Positions 43,576-53,593 of a stretch of DNA of 64,000 nucleotides are shown here, piece by piece; position 1 is the first letter of the stretch; each line of letters begins with the position of its first letter. Made by a program: the position numbers and the translations under genes. The notes beneath the pieces were generated by a model, which was not told the origin of the DNA, did not search any database, and worked only from the letters and a program-made list of their open reading frames with translations. Origin of the DNA: UBA1573 sp034005165 (lineage in GTDB: Bacteria > Pseudomonadota > Alphaproteobacteria > Micavibrionales > Micavibrionaceae); contig JAVEVE010000005.1 in NCBI GenBank assembly GCA_034005165.1, forward strand, positions 1 through 64,000, given 5' to 3'.

Positions 43576-45536
43576 CTTGCCAGCTCAGTAAGGTTTTTAT
43601 AAAGATCAAGAGCGTCGGGGTTCGCAAGAGCCTCGACGTTTTTCACAGGACGCCCGTGAATAACTTCTTTAACAGCTAACTCGACAATCTTGTTGCTCTT
43701 TGTGCGTGGAATATCAGTTATCTGGATAATCTTCGCGGGCACATGTCGTGGGGATGCCCCTGTTCTGATGCGCGTCTTGATCCTTGCCGTCAGGTCATCA
43801 TTTAATGACACGCCTTCTTTAAGGCGAACGAAAAGAATGACGCGCTCATCATTGTCCCATAATTGCCCGACAGCAATACTCTCCATGACCTCGGGAATCT
43901 GTTCGACTTGACGATAAATTTCTGCAGTTCCAATTCGGACGCCGCCCGGATTAAGGGTTGCATCAGAACGTCCGAGAATAATAAATCCGCCATGTTCTGT
44001 GCGCTCGATCCAGTCACCGTGGCACCAGACATTCTCGAACCGATCAAAATAAGCGTTGTGATAACGTTTACCGTCTTCGTCATTCCAGAAAAATACAGGC
44101 ATGGATGGAAACGGTTTTGTGCATACCAGCTCACCGCTGCCCGCACCTGCAGGCATAGCCTTGCCCTCGCCGTCAAAAACTTCAATAGCATAACCAAGGC
44201 CTGCGCCCTGAATTTCCCCACGCCAAACTGGAGAGAGAACATTCCCGATTACAAAACACGAAATAATATCTGTGCCGCCGGAAATGGATGCTAAATGGAC
44301 ATCGGCTTTAATGGTGTCATACACATAATCAAAGCTCTCATGGACCAGAGGTGACCCCGTCGATGTAATGGTTTTTAAGGACGAGAGATCAAACTTGTCC
44401 TTCACAACACAACCCTCAGCTTTTAGGGCGTCAATGTATTTTGCGCCCGTTCCGAACAGGGTACACTGGTGGGCTGTAGTATAGTCCCACAACGCATAAG
44501 GATTTGGGTAAAACGGAGATCCATCATAGAGCATCAGACATGCCCCACTCGCAAGAGCTGTAATCTGCCAGTTCCACATCATCCATCCACAGGTCGTAAA
44601 ATAGAAGACTTTATCATCGCGCTTGATATCACATTGCAATAAATGTTCTTTCATATGCTGCAACAATGTTCCTCCATGCCCGTGCACGATACATTTTGGA
44701 ACGCCTGTTGTTCCGCTTGAGAACATAATGAACAGGGGATGGTTAAAGGGAAGCCGCTCGAATATCGGAGGAGTATCTGAAAATGCCCCGATAAAATTAC
44801 CAAGAGAAATAGCAAGTGGCAGGGAAGAAAGATCCGCCGACTGGGTTGTCTCTTGGGATATGAAAGGAACAATAATAATTTTTTCGATGGATGGAATGCT
44901 CGGGAGCGCATCCCTGATTTTGGCAAGGACATCAATAGTCTTGCCGTTATAAAAATACCCGTCAACGGAGATCAGAATCTTTGGTTCGATTTGGCCAAAG
45001 CGGTCTATAACTCCTTGGACACCGAAATCTGGAGAGGCTGAAGACCAAATTGCCCCTAGGGACGCTGTGGCAAGCGCAGCAATCAGTGTCTCAGGAATAT
45101 TAGGCATGTATCCAGCAACGCGGTCACCTTTTTGAACGCCAGCAGCAATCAGGGCTTGTTGCCATTTGGAAACAAGGCCACGCAATTCTGCAAAACTGAT
45201 TTCTCGTTCGCGGGCTAATTCATCATGGAAAATAATTGCCGGAGCATTATCTTGTCGTTTCAGAAGATTTTCAGCCCAGTTTACCTTTGCATCAGGGAAA
45301 AAATGGGCTTTCTCGATCTGATCTTCGTCCTGAAGCGCGATGGCTCCTTTTTCTCCCAGAACCCCTGCAAAATCCCAGAAAGAAGACCAGAAATTCCCGA
45401 CATCCGACAAGGACCATTGGTGAAGGGTTGCGTAATCAACCTCTGAGGTAAAGCCGTTCTGCCGTGCAAAGGCCATCAGATGGGAGTTTTCGATAAGAGA
45501 TGCGGATGGGGTCCAAAGCGGGGATGAAGTGGTCAT
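43572..45536 (-). CDS. aacS: Acetoacetyl-CoA synthetase
   Basis: A 654-residue adenylate-forming ligase that activates acetoacetate to acetoacetyl-CoA. Motifs: FSSGTTGVPKCIVHGHGG (P-loop), SGGTDIISCF, WCHGDWIE and GRSDATLNPGGVRIGTAEIY; the lysine near the C-terminus lies in TKSNKIVE. The family-specific N-terminal ACAS domain is present. It would support use of ketone bodies or PHB. Confidence 0.94.
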   Translation of the reverse strand: MTTSSPLWTPSASLIENSHLMAFARQNGFTSEVDYATLHQWSLSDVGNFWSSFWDFAGVLGEKGAIALQDEDQIEKAHFFPDAKVNWAENLLKRQDNAPAIIFHDELAREREISFAELRGLVSKWQQALIAAGVQKGDRVAGYMPNIPETLIAALATASLGAIWSSASPDFGVQGVIDRFGQIEPKILISVDGYFYNGKTIDVLAKIRDALPSIPSIEKIIIVPFISQETTQSADLSSLPLAISLGNFIGAFSDTPPIFERLPFNHPLFIMFSSGTTGVPKCIVHGHGGTLLQHMKEHLLQCDIKRDDKVFYFTTCGWMMWNWQITALASGACLMLYDGSPFYPNPYALWDYTTAHQCTLFGTGAKYIDALKAEGCVVKDKFDLSSLKTITSTGSPLVHESFDYVYDTIKADVHLASISGGTDIISCFVIGNVLSPVWRGEIQGAGLGYAIEVFDGEGKAMPAGAGSGELVCTKPFPSMPVFFWNDEDGKRYHNAYFDRFENVWCHGDWIERTEHGGFIILGRSDATLNPGGVRIGTAEIYRQVEQIPEVMESIAVGQLWDNDERVILFVRLKEGVSLNDDLTARIKTRIRTGASPRHVPAKIIQITDIPRTKSNKIVELAVKEVIHGRPVKNVEALANPDALDLYKNLTELAS

Positions 45537-45823
45537 AACAGAGCCTTGCAGGGTTATAAGAACTGGAATTCAGCGCAATAGAGTGTAGGTAAGATCAGGT
45601 TAACTTGCAATATCCAAGAGTTTATCGTGAGGAGAGGCTGAAATCTCCTAAAAACGGGGCGAAATATATCAGTTAGAATATTTTTTGTAACAAATAATGC
45701 ATTATGACCGAAGATCGCTAAAGCACTGATGCGACTCGGAATTTACAAATCCGGTTGTTCGCGTATGCTGTAACAAGACAAGATCAAATCGCAAAGTAGC
45801 TAAATTGTAAAAGGGAACACCGA

Positions 45824-48037
45824 ATGCCATTTTTATCCAGAATTCCAAGAATTCTTAATCTGATGATTATAATGGCGGCTGTATCCGTATTTTCGGTCAG
45901 TGCGCAAGCGAAGAAAATAGCAGAAACAGAGAAAGACGGCGTTCCGCGCTATGTGAAAGTCAATATTATCCCCGAACAGGATGCAGTTACACCGGGCGAG
46001 GATCTTGGGATAGCTATTCAGCAGATCCATGCTCCTGAATGGCATACTTACTGGAAAAATCCAGGGGATTCAGGTGAATCGACCAGCATAGACTGGACGT
46101 TACCCGAGGGGTTCAAGCCTGGAGATATCTCTTTCCCTGCACCACATCGTTTGGCCTACGGTCCGCTAATGAATTATGGATTCGGGGGAGAAGTTGTACT
46201 TCTGACCTCACTTCACGTACCGGAAAAAATTACTGAGGATGAGATAACACTTTCTGCGAATATTTCCTGGTTGGTTTGTAAAGATATCTGCGTTCCTGAA
46301 TATACATCTGTCACGCTGGTATTGCCTGTTGCAACCGCAGAAAATCCTGCAAAACCAGAAAATCCTGAATTCTTTGACCAAGCCCGTGCAAAAATTCCGA
46401 AACAGAAGATCTGGCAAGGTATGATCGAGGAACAGGATCAAACCCTGAAAATTTCATTTGATCCGGATGCACAGAGTGCAGAGGAATTACAAGAGAGCCG
46501 AGACTTCTTTTTCTTCCCCGAAGAATGGGGAATTCTTGTGAACTCTGCGCCTCAGGATTTTTCGATCAACTCGGGACGTTTGGTTATCTCTGTTCAGCGT
46601 GACACAAGGCCTCTTTCGAAAATAAACAATCTGGCTGGGGTTTTGACGTACAAAGCCAAAAACGGAGAAGACAAAGCTATTGCGCTCGATGTTGCTGTAT
46701 CCGGGAAGCAGAGTGAGGCATCATCTCCAATTGCAGCAAGAGGAGTAAACGGAGGAAAAGTTGAAGGTGCAGTAGCAGAAGAGCCTGTAACAATTGCACA
46801 GGCAATTTTTCTGGCATTGCTTGGGGGAATTATTCTCAATTTGATGCCGTGTGTATTTCCTGTTTTATCAATGAAGGCGCTATCTCTTGTCAAAATGTCT
46901 GAGAAAGAGCAAAAGCATTCCGTGACACATGGTTTGGTTTATACCACTGGCGTTCTGTTTTGTTTCGCTGTGATTGCTGCATCCCTGATCGGGTTAAAAT
47001 CTGCTGGGGAAGAGATAGGCTGGGGATTTCAGCTCCAGAACCCCGTTGTTGTTCTATTGCTGGCTTATTTGCTGTTTGTTATGGCCTTGAACCTCTCCGG
47101 ATTTTTTGAATTCAAAGGACATCTGTTCAGCAATATCGGGCATAAACTTGCAGCAAAGCATGGATATACAGGAACATTTTTCACAGGAATGCTTGCAACC
47201 ATTGTTGCAACACCGTGCACGGCGCCATTCATGGGGCCTGCTATGGGCTTTGCTCTGACACAAAGCGCAGCCATCGCAATGATTGTTTTTTTGGCTTTGG
47301 GCTTTGGTTTAGCATTGCCGTATCTGGCATTATGTATCTTCCCTCCTCTTAGAAAAGCCTTGCCCAAGCCGGGAGCGTGGATGGAAACATTCCGTCAGTT
47401 TATGGCCTTTCCGTTATATGCCTCGGTAGCATGGTTGGTCTGGGTCTACGGGCAGCAAGTCTCGGGCAGCTATGGCGTCATGCTGGCTCTATTTGGGTTG
47501 ATTATGATTGCATTCTCGGTCTGGGTGGCACGTCATACGCCACATCGTCAACCGTTGAGATCGGCAGTGCATGGATTAACGTATTCTGCAATAGCCCTCT
47601 CGCTCCTGATTGTTGCATTGAGCGCCATGAAACCGGAATTCATGAAAGGGAATGAACAGGCGGAGGAAGTAAAAAATTACTCTGAAGCCTACACGACACA
47701 ACGTTATGAGGAAGCTTTGGCAGGAGACCACCCGATCTTCATAAACATGACGGCTGCGTGGTGTATTACCTGCAAATGGAATGAACGTGTTGCCTTGGCA
47801 ACCGAAGCAACGCATAACTTGTTTGAAAGAAACAATGTTATTGTTCTGGAAGGGGACTGGACAAACCAGAATGCTGAAATTACAAAATTTCTCTCCGGTC
47901 ATGGACGTAGCGGTGTGCCGCTCTATGTTTTTATCGGAGCACGAGACCCGAATACAGGCGAGCGACCTGAAGGACGCGTTCTTCCGCAAATTCTGACCCC
48001 AGGACTGGTAGCGGAATATGTAGAGGCTAAATCGTAA
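45824..48037 (+). CDS. DsbD/ScsB-like thiol:disulfide interchange protein
   Basis: A 737-residue protein with a signal peptide, a periplasmic N-domain with a CxxxxC pair (VCKDICVPEY), an eight-helix membrane region with the redox cysteines in NLMPCVFPVLSMKAL and ATPCTAPFMG, and a C-terminal thioredoxin domain with WCITCK. It carries electrons from cytoplasmic thioredoxin to periplasmic partners. The large N-domain is of ScsB/DsbD type. The next gene, a thioredoxin-like protein, is a likely partner. Confidence 0.92.
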   Translation: MPFLSRIPRILNLMIIMAAVSVFSVSAQAKKIAETEKDGVPRYVKVNIIPEQDAVTPGEDLGIAIQQIHAPEWHTYWKNPGDSGESTSIDWTLPEGFKPGDISFPAPHRLAYGPLMNYGFGGEVVLLTSLHVPEKITEDEITLSANISWLVCKDICVPEYTSVTLVLPVATAENPAKPENPEFFDQARAKIPKQKIWQGMIEEQDQTLKISFDPDAQSAEELQESRDFFFFPEEWGILVNSAPQDFSINSGRLVISVQRDTRPLSKINNLAGVLTYKAKNGEDKAIALDVAVSGKQSEASSPIAARGVNGGKVEGAVAEEPVTIAQAIFLALLGGIILNLMPCVFPVLSMKALSLVKMSEKEQKHSVTHGLVYTTGVLFCFAVIAASLIGLKSAGEEIGWGFQLQNPVVVLLLAYLLFVMALNLSGFFEFKGHLFSNIGHKLAAKHGYTGTFFTGMLATIVATPCTAPFMGPAMGFALTQSAAIAMIVFLALGFGLALPYLALCIFPPLRKALPKPGAWMETFRQFMAFPLYASVAWLVWVYGQQVSGSYGVMLALFGLIMIAFSVWVARHTPHRQPLRSAVHGLTYSAIALSLLIVALSAMKPEFMKGNEQAEEVKNYSEAYTTQRYEEALAGDHPIFINMTAAWCITCKWNERVALATEATHNLFERNNVIVLEGDWTNQNAEITKFLSGHGRSGVPLYVFIGARDPNTGERPEGRVLPQILTPGLVAEYVEAKS

Positions 48038-48076
48038 GAATAAACTCACTAAAACAAATAGAAAGAAAGGATCATA

Positions 48077-48730
48077 ATGAAAACTTTGCTAATGGCAGCT
48101 TTAGCTGTCGTCTTCATGGGGGGGCCTGCTTTTGCAGACGACCATCAGGAAATGAAACACGAAATGCCTGCTATGACATCGGGGGAATCCCTTGCTGTTG
48201 TTGGTCAGGCAGCACCGGAATTTATGTTGAACGATATCAATGGCGATCATGTCATGCTCTCTGCTTTGAAAGGTAAGACAGTTGTCTTGGAATGGACAAA
48301 TAGTGAATGTCCTTATGTTCGGAAGCATTATGATTCAAAGAATATGCAGACTCTTCAAAAAGAAGCCACAGATAACGGTGTTGTCTGGATTTCTATTAAC
48401 TCCGGTGCAGAGGGTAAAGAAGGATTTGTAACGCCGGAAGAAGAAAAAGCTCTTCTTGAAAAAGAAGGTGCGCATCCATCCTATGTACTTCTGGATACGA
48501 ATGGAGCAATTGGTAAACTCTACGGTGCAAAAACTACACCGCATATGTTTGTGATAAATGGTGAAGGAACCTTGGTTTATGCAGGTGCAATTGATTCTGA
48601 TAAAAGCTTTAAGCCTGAGGCAATTGAATCTTCCACCAATTATGTCCGTGAAGCTCTGAAATCCTTGAAAGCGGGAACTCCGATTGAAGTTTCAGAAACT
48701 GCACCCTACGGCTGCGGTGTAAAATACTAA
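48077..48730 (+). CDS. Periplasmic thioredoxin/redoxin-family protein
   Basis: A 217-residue protein with a signal peptide (LLMAALAVVFMGGPAFA), then a redoxin domain (VGQAAPEFMLNDINGDHVMLSALKGKTVVLEWTN). The usual CxxC is replaced by ECPYVRKHY with a single Cys, which resembles peroxiredoxin-like members of the family. It follows the DsbD-like gene by 39 nt and probably receives electrons from it. A terminator ends the operon. Confidence 0.88.
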   Translation: MKTLLMAALAVVFMGGPAFADDHQEMKHEMPAMTSGESLAVVGQAAPEFMLNDINGDHVMLSALKGKTVVLEWTNSECPYVRKHYDSKNMQTLQKEATDNGVVWISINSGAEGKEGFVTPEEEKALLEKEGAHPSYVLLDTNGAIGKLYGAKTTPHMFVINGEGTLVYAGAIDSDKSFKPEAIESSTNYVREALKSLKAGTPIEVSETAPYGCGVKY

Positions 48731-48756
48731 CTAAAGACTTGAATTCATTCAGGAGA

Positions 48757-48785
48757 AAGCCCGGAGTCATTGCCGGGCTTTTTTT
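48757..48785 (+). terminator. Intrinsic terminator after the redoxin gene
   Basis: AAGCCCGG / CCGGGCTT stem with an 8-nt loop, followed by a T5 run. Confidence 0.9.
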
Positions 48786-48827
48786 AATAAATACTATCGA
48801 ACAGGGTAAAAACTATGCCATACTGGG

Positions 48828-51035
48828 GTGATCTTGATTCGTAACGTATCGGATAGTCCAAAGATGCCCGCCAAATCGACCCTGAAAAAAGACAAGAAAA
48901 CCGAGGCCGTAAAAGAATCGGCCAAGAAAGTTAAAAAGAAGGCTGCTGCTGGAAAACCGGCCAAAAAGCAGTCGACGGGGGCACGTAAATCGACCGTAGC
49001 CCGGAAGAAAGCTGCAAACAGCAAGGTTACGCAAGCTTCGTCCAGATCAAAATCAAAAGATACCTCTTTAAGGTTGGTTGTCTCTGACGAAGGAAAAATC
49101 ATCTTCTCGACACCTGAAATGCAGAAAAAAATCGGCGTAGCAGAGGATCAGCACGCAATTCTGTCCCTCAGAGATATTCTCGAATTCGAAAGTCCCGAAG
49201 ATGCCCTGCATGACCGCCCATGCATCGGCATGTTTGCTATGGATGCAGAAGAAGAGATCGGGGATGCCTGGACTGCTTCAATTGTGCCTGGAGAACATCA
49301 GGTTGTTTTGTCCTGTAACGGAAAAAAATTGACCGCCAATTTACGATTTGACCGGATTGAAATGCCGGGTAAGAAATCCTATTTAGTAATTTCTGGTGAG
49401 GAAGAGAAAGAGCCCCAAGTTGAAGACATACTGGCCACTCTTGAACAACAGAAAAGTGAAATCGTAGAAAAAAGTAAAGCCCAGTCTCAAGCTGGCAGCC
49501 AATCATTACAACAAACAACTTGGGAACAGAATATCCATGTTTTCCAATCTATTGGGCATGATTTCCTGATTCTGATGTCTCCGCGCGGCAAGATCATTGA
49601 AAGCAATGAAATATTCCAATTGGCGATGGGCTATGAATTGGGAGAGCTGAACGGCAAACCGTTTCTTGATTTTATTCATACGGAAGACCGTCCCTACGTG
49701 CAGCCTATTTTTAAGACGATGATTTCGAGTAATAACGAAGACGGATCAGCCCCTCTTGTCGCAACTGAATGCAGAGTAATTACTGCAAAAGGATCAGTGC
49801 GCTGGTTGGATTGTCGTTTGAAGGTCGATAACGGACATCTGTATATGGTCGCGCGAGATCTGACAGAAACAAAAACGCACGAAGCAGAATTATTGCGCAG
49901 AGAGCAGCAGCTTTCGGAAGCTCAGGAAATCGGGCGCATGGGTCATTGGACATGGAGAATAGGGGATGAGCGACTGGAGTTTTCTCCGGAAATATTCCGT
50001 ATCTTTGGACAAACTGCCAATTCTTTTATCCCGACTATAGATACAGTCAACGATTTGTTACACAGACGCGACCGTGGACGTATGGCACAGGCTTTTCAGC
50101 GTGCTATGATCGAGCAAAGAAATTACGAGATGGAATTCCGCATCATTCGTCCGACCGGTGAAGTGCGCTTTATTCTCTTGCAGGGGCGCTGTGAACTAGA
50201 TGAGGAAGGGGACGTTATCGCCTTGTTTGGTATCATGCAAGATATTACAGAGCGTACCCAACATGAGCGTGAGCTTTGTGAGGCTAAAGAGTCTGCTGAA
50301 CGTGCCTACGCTGCAAAGTCACAGTTTCTTGCTAACATGAGCCATGAATTGAGAACCCCTTTGAACGCAATTATCGGATTCTCTGAAATGATTGAACGTC
50401 AGATGTTGGGGCCGATCGGCACTGAGAAATATCTGGATTATATTGGGGGTATCCGTCAAAGCGGAGAGCACTTGCTTGATTTGATCAGCGATATTCTGGA
50501 TATGTCGAAAATAGAAGCAGGGAAATATACTCTGGATGTAGAAGAATTTAACCTCTTCAAAGTTATGCGTCTGGCGATACATATGATTGAAGGGCGAGCC
50601 TTGGACGGTGGTGTCAAAGTCGTATCTTCTATCCCCGAAGAGGGTGATCTGCATATTACAGGGGATCGTCGCGCAATTATGCAGATGATTCTGAATATAC
50701 TCTCGAATGCCGTTAAATTCACAGATGAGGGCGGAGAAGTCAGGGTAACTTGTCAGACAGAAGATGATCGGATTGAAATTTGTGTAGAGGATACAGGAAT
50801 CGGTATTCCTGCAAATAAGCTGCGCTATGTTACGAGACCTTTCGAGCAAGCTGCAAACCAGTTTACCAGAAATCATGAAGGGTCGGGCTTGGGGCTCGCT
50901 ATTACCAAGGAACTTGCGGAGCTTCATGGTGGGGTTCTTGTCATTAAGTCGACAGTTGGGGTTGGGACAACGGTACGAATCACTCTGCCACGGCAGGCCA
51001 TCCTCTCTGCCCCACGTGCGGAATCCGGGGAATAA
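48828..51035 (+). CDS. PAS-domain histidine kinase with histone-like basic N-terminus
   Basis: A 735-residue sensor kinase. Residues about 12-75 are Lys/Ala/Ser-rich, like bacterial H1/HC2 tails (KKVKKKAAAGKPAKKQ). PAS-like domains follow (FLILMSPRGKIIESNEIFQLAMG and SEAQEIGRMGHWTWRIGDERLEF, with a PAC segment). Then HisKA (MSHELRTPLNAIIGFSEMI) and HATPase (ILSNAVKFTDEGG, GSGLGLAITKELAELHGG) domains complete it. No membrane helix is visible, so it is cytosolic. Start is GTG 48828; ATG 48864 is an alternative that keeps the basic tail. Confidence 0.88.
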   Translation: MILIRNVSDSPKMPAKSTLKKDKKTEAVKESAKKVKKKAAAGKPAKKQSTGARKSTVARKKAANSKVTQASSRSKSKDTSLRLVVSDEGKIIFSTPEMQKKIGVAEDQHAILSLRDILEFESPEDALHDRPCIGMFAMDAEEEIGDAWTASIVPGEHQVVLSCNGKKLTANLRFDRIEMPGKKSYLVISGEEEKEPQVEDILATLEQQKSEIVEKSKAQSQAGSQSLQQTTWEQNIHVFQSIGHDFLILMSPRGKIIESNEIFQLAMGYELGELNGKPFLDFIHTEDRPYVQPIFKTMISSNNEDGSAPLVATECRVITAKGSVRWLDCRLKVDNGHLYMVARDLTETKTHEAELLRREQQLSEAQEIGRMGHWTWRIGDERLEFSPEIFRIFGQTANSFIPTIDTVNDLLHRRDRGRMAQAFQRAMIEQRNYEMEFRIIRPTGEVRFILLQGRCELDEEGDVIALFGIMQDITERTQHERELCEAKESAERAYAAKSQFLANMSHELRTPLNAIIGFSEMIERQMLGPIGTEKYLDYIGGIRQSGEHLLDLISDILDMSKIEAGKYTLDVEEFNLFKVMRLAIHMIEGRALDGGVKVVSSIPEEGDLHITGDRRAIMQMILNILSNAVKFTDEGGEVRVTCQTEDDRIEICVEDTGIGIPANKLRYVTRPFEQAANQFTRNHEGSGLGLAITKELAELHGGVLVIKSTVGVGTTVRITLPRQAILSAPRAESGE

Positions 51036-51119
51036 AAAAGACCTAAAAATTTCGATACGGAGCGATAAGTAATATATTTTCAAAGTTAAACTTAAAAAAA
51101 ATGCAAGTAAGTAAATAGC

Positions 51120-51142
51120 GGTAACGCTGCGTTAACCTTTTT
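51120..51142 (+). terminator. Hairpin after the histidine kinase
   Basis: GGTAACG / CGTTAACC stem (one bulged A) with a 3-nt loop and T5. It lies 84 nt after the kinase stop. Confidence 0.6.
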
Positions 51143-51220
51143 CGGGCATAACTATTCAACCGGCAGATCTGCCGCGACATACATTGAATTTATAGACATA
51201 GCTGGAATAGAATAAAGAAT

Positions 51221-52270
51221 ATGCCCTTCCTGAACGACATATACCCTGACGAATTTTTATTGGAGAAAGGCGACGATTTTTCAACCGACCTGTTTGAGGA
51301 AGGAGAAGCCGTCTCTCTCGAAGATTTGTTGCACCTGGTTCAGGAAGCATCCGAAGACGGATCTCTGGACATACGCAAGGCCCATTTCGAATGTGATGAA
51401 GATGCCTTGGTATGGGGGTTATCAGTTTTGTGCGAAACCCGTCTGGGTCGTGATTTGGCGTTTGATGCGCGTTTTGAAGATTGGTCAATTGAGGTTGATG
51501 ATATTGAAGACGGAGCGCATATTATCAATACACAGCTGCGTATTTTGATTTTGCCAAGATGTGCACCTTCCCCTCAAACGCTCTCTCGCTCCCAATCGGA
51601 TCGCTGTACATTTCTTTTGGAATTTGCTCGCGGATTGCGAGGTATTTGGCATGACATGACCGATGCCAGAATTACGGCAGATATTACTATTGATGATCAG
51701 ATTTTATGGGCGCGATTGCGTCAGGCGGATCTGGATATGTGCGCTTTGCGCATGGCCTGGGAGATTCGTCAGGCAGGAATGGCAGGGTTATGGCGTCAGA
51801 TTATTGCGTCTCCCTTGGGGGATATGGCGGTTGTAGCTGGAGAAATCTGGGGGGGCGAAGAGCAGGAGGACGCGCGCGAAGCGGCAGATCTTATGCTCTA
51901 TGGATTCTCACATTTGATACTGGAATGGTTGAAGGATGCGACTCTGGTTAATGGGGTCGATGCGCAGACACTCGATGCCCTGGATGTCAGGCTGCAACGC
52001 TCTATCAACGATGTATGCGGCCCTGTACAGTTGACAGCGCGCGATATTCTAAATCTTTCGACAATCCCGGGCGAGGGGGCATACCTTGCACCATTGGCAC
52101 GGACAATATTATTTGCGCCGTCATTCCGGGACGTTCTTGACCCTGTAAATGAAGCTTACCTGCGCCAGATATTGGAAGAATGTGAACTGAATCGTTCGAG
52201 CCCACTCGTCTTTTCGGACAGTGAATTGGAGAAGAAGTTCTTCCCACACAAGTTGGACACAATAGCCTAG
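51221..52270 (+). CDS. Unknown 349-residue acidic protein
   Basis: A soluble, strongly acidic, leucine-rich helical protein without signal or membrane segments. The N-terminus (DEFLLEKGDDFSTDLFEEGEAVSLEDLLHLVQEA) is acidic and a central Trp/Arg-rich helical domain follows. No catalytic motif is visible and no family is recognised. It stands alone between a terminator and a convergent small gene. Confidence 0.75.
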   Translation: MPFLNDIYPDEFLLEKGDDFSTDLFEEGEAVSLEDLLHLVQEASEDGSLDIRKAHFECDEDALVWGLSVLCETRLGRDLAFDARFEDWSIEVDDIEDGAHIINTQLRILILPRCAPSPQTLSRSQSDRCTFLLEFARGLRGIWHDMTDARITADITIDDQILWARLRQADLDMCALRMAWEIRQAGMAGLWRQIIASPLGDMAVVAGEIWGGEEQEDAREAADLMLYGFSHLILEWLKDATLVNGVDAQTLDALDVRLQRSINDVCGPVQLTARDILNLSTIPGEGAYLAPLARTILFAPSFRDVLDPVNEAYLRQILEECELNRSSPLVFSDSELEKKFFPHKLDTIA

Positions 52271-52275
52271 CCGGT

Positions 52276-52647
52276 TTATCGTGGCTGGTGCACGGCTCCT
52301 ATTTTTTCGGCAATCATCATGAATTTTTCGACAGCCTCGTGGTGGGTTGACCTCGATGCCATGAAGTTAAAGGCATGTTGCCAAATGCTAACAGCAAATT
52401 TCTGTGGAGCGGACTGGGCAAATTTTTCTGCTAACATATAAGCAGTCTCAAAAGTTTCTTTGGGCGTAGGGCAAACTGCGTCCAAACCTGTGTCAAGAGC
52501 CCGAAATCCTAGCTCTAGATGGTCTCGATGAAATTTGATCGTTGTGATGCGCCCGATAGAATTCCTCAACTGAGAGAGAGACTCCGCGCGGGCCATCTCG
52601 TTAAAAATTGCCAGTCCTGAGCTAGGATGTTGAATAATTTTTGCCAT
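52276..52647 (-). CDS. Unknown 123-residue helical protein
   Basis: A small soluble protein, mostly helical (FNEMARAESLSQLRNSIGRITTIKFHRDHLELGF ... ETAYMLAEKFAQ ... VEKFMMIAEKIG). No family recognised. Convergent with the preceding gene (5 nt apart) and divergent from mlaE. Confidence 0.68.
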   Translation of the reverse strand: MAKIIQHPSSGLAIFNEMARAESLSQLRNSIGRITTIKFHRDHLELGFRALDTGLDAVCPTPKETFETAYMLAEKFAQSAPQKFAVSIWQHAFNFMASRSTHHEAVEKFMMIAEKIGAVHQPR

Positions 52648-52771
52648 AATAATGCCTGCCGTTTGGTGTTCTTAATGTAGAATAAATTTTATGGTAAACA
52701 CATAAATTTATATTTTTCAATGAGAAAATCACCTTAAATCTTGGAGAAAATCACTTTTCCATGTAAAAACT

Positions 52772-53593
52772 ATGACCATGAGTACGGCAATTAAGATTTT
52801 GGAACAAAAAGTTCCACTCCTAAAAAACATGTGTCAGGCTATTGGCCACTCTATTCTGAATGTCGTTCAGGCGCTCGGAGGCATAACCCTGTTTGCGTTG
52901 GACACGGTCAGACACTGCTTGACCCCACCGATCTTCTTGCGCCATATTTTGCGACAATTTATTGATATAGGCTATTACTCGCTGCCGGTTGTCGGGATGA
53001 CTGCTCTTTTCACTGGGATGGTTCTTGCCCTTCAAAGCTACACAGGGTTTTCAAGGTTTAACGCAGAAAGCGCAATTGCGTCCGTAGTGGTCCTTTCGAT
53101 TACACGCGAACTCTCGCCCGTTTTGGCAGGTCTTATGGTTGCAGGTCGCGTTGGGGCATCAATTGCTGCTGAAATCGGCACAATGCGGGTGACTGAACAA
53201 ATTGATGCACTCAAAACGCTCTCAGTGAATCCAATGAAATATTTGGTTGTCCCGCGCGTTGTGGCTGGCGCAATCATGCTCCCTATTCTGGTGTTAATTG
53301 GTGACATTATAGGTGTTTATGGCGGATATATCGTCTCCACTCATGTTCTGGGATTTAGCTCAGGCAGCTATCTTTACCAGACATGGCAAGTGATTGAACA
53401 GATTGATGTGGTCTCTGGCCTTGTCAAAGCTGGCGTTTTTGGCTTCCTTGTAACTTTGATGGGGTGCTACCACGGATATAATTCAGGCCGCGGTGCCCAA
53501 GGTGTGGGAACGGCAACCACCAATGCCGTCGTAACGGCCTCAATCCTGATTTTGATTTTCAACTATCTGCTGACACAGGTTTTCTTCTCATGA
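52772..53593 (+). CDS. mlaE: MlaE-family ABC permease for lipid transport
   Basis: A 273-residue inner-membrane permease of the Mla phospholipid transporter. Family segments: GYYSLPVVGMTALFTGMVLALQSY, SITRELSPVLAGLMVAGRVGASIAAEIGTMRVTEQIDAL and GCYHGYNSGRGAQGVGTATT. The stop overlaps the mlaF start (ATGA). No mlaD follows. Confidence 0.95.
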   Translation: MTMSTAIKILEQKVPLLKNMCQAIGHSILNVVQALGGITLFALDTVRHCLTPPIFLRHILRQFIDIGYYSLPVVGMTALFTGMVLALQSYTGFSRFNAESAIASVVVLSITRELSPVLAGLMVAGRVGASIAAEIGTMRVTEQIDALKTLSVNPMKYLVVPRVVAGAIMLPILVLIGDIIGVYGGYIVSTHVLGFSSGSYLYQTWQVIEQIDVVSGLVKAGVFGFLVTLMGCYHGYNSGRGAQGVGTATTNAVVTASILILIFNYLLTQVFFS

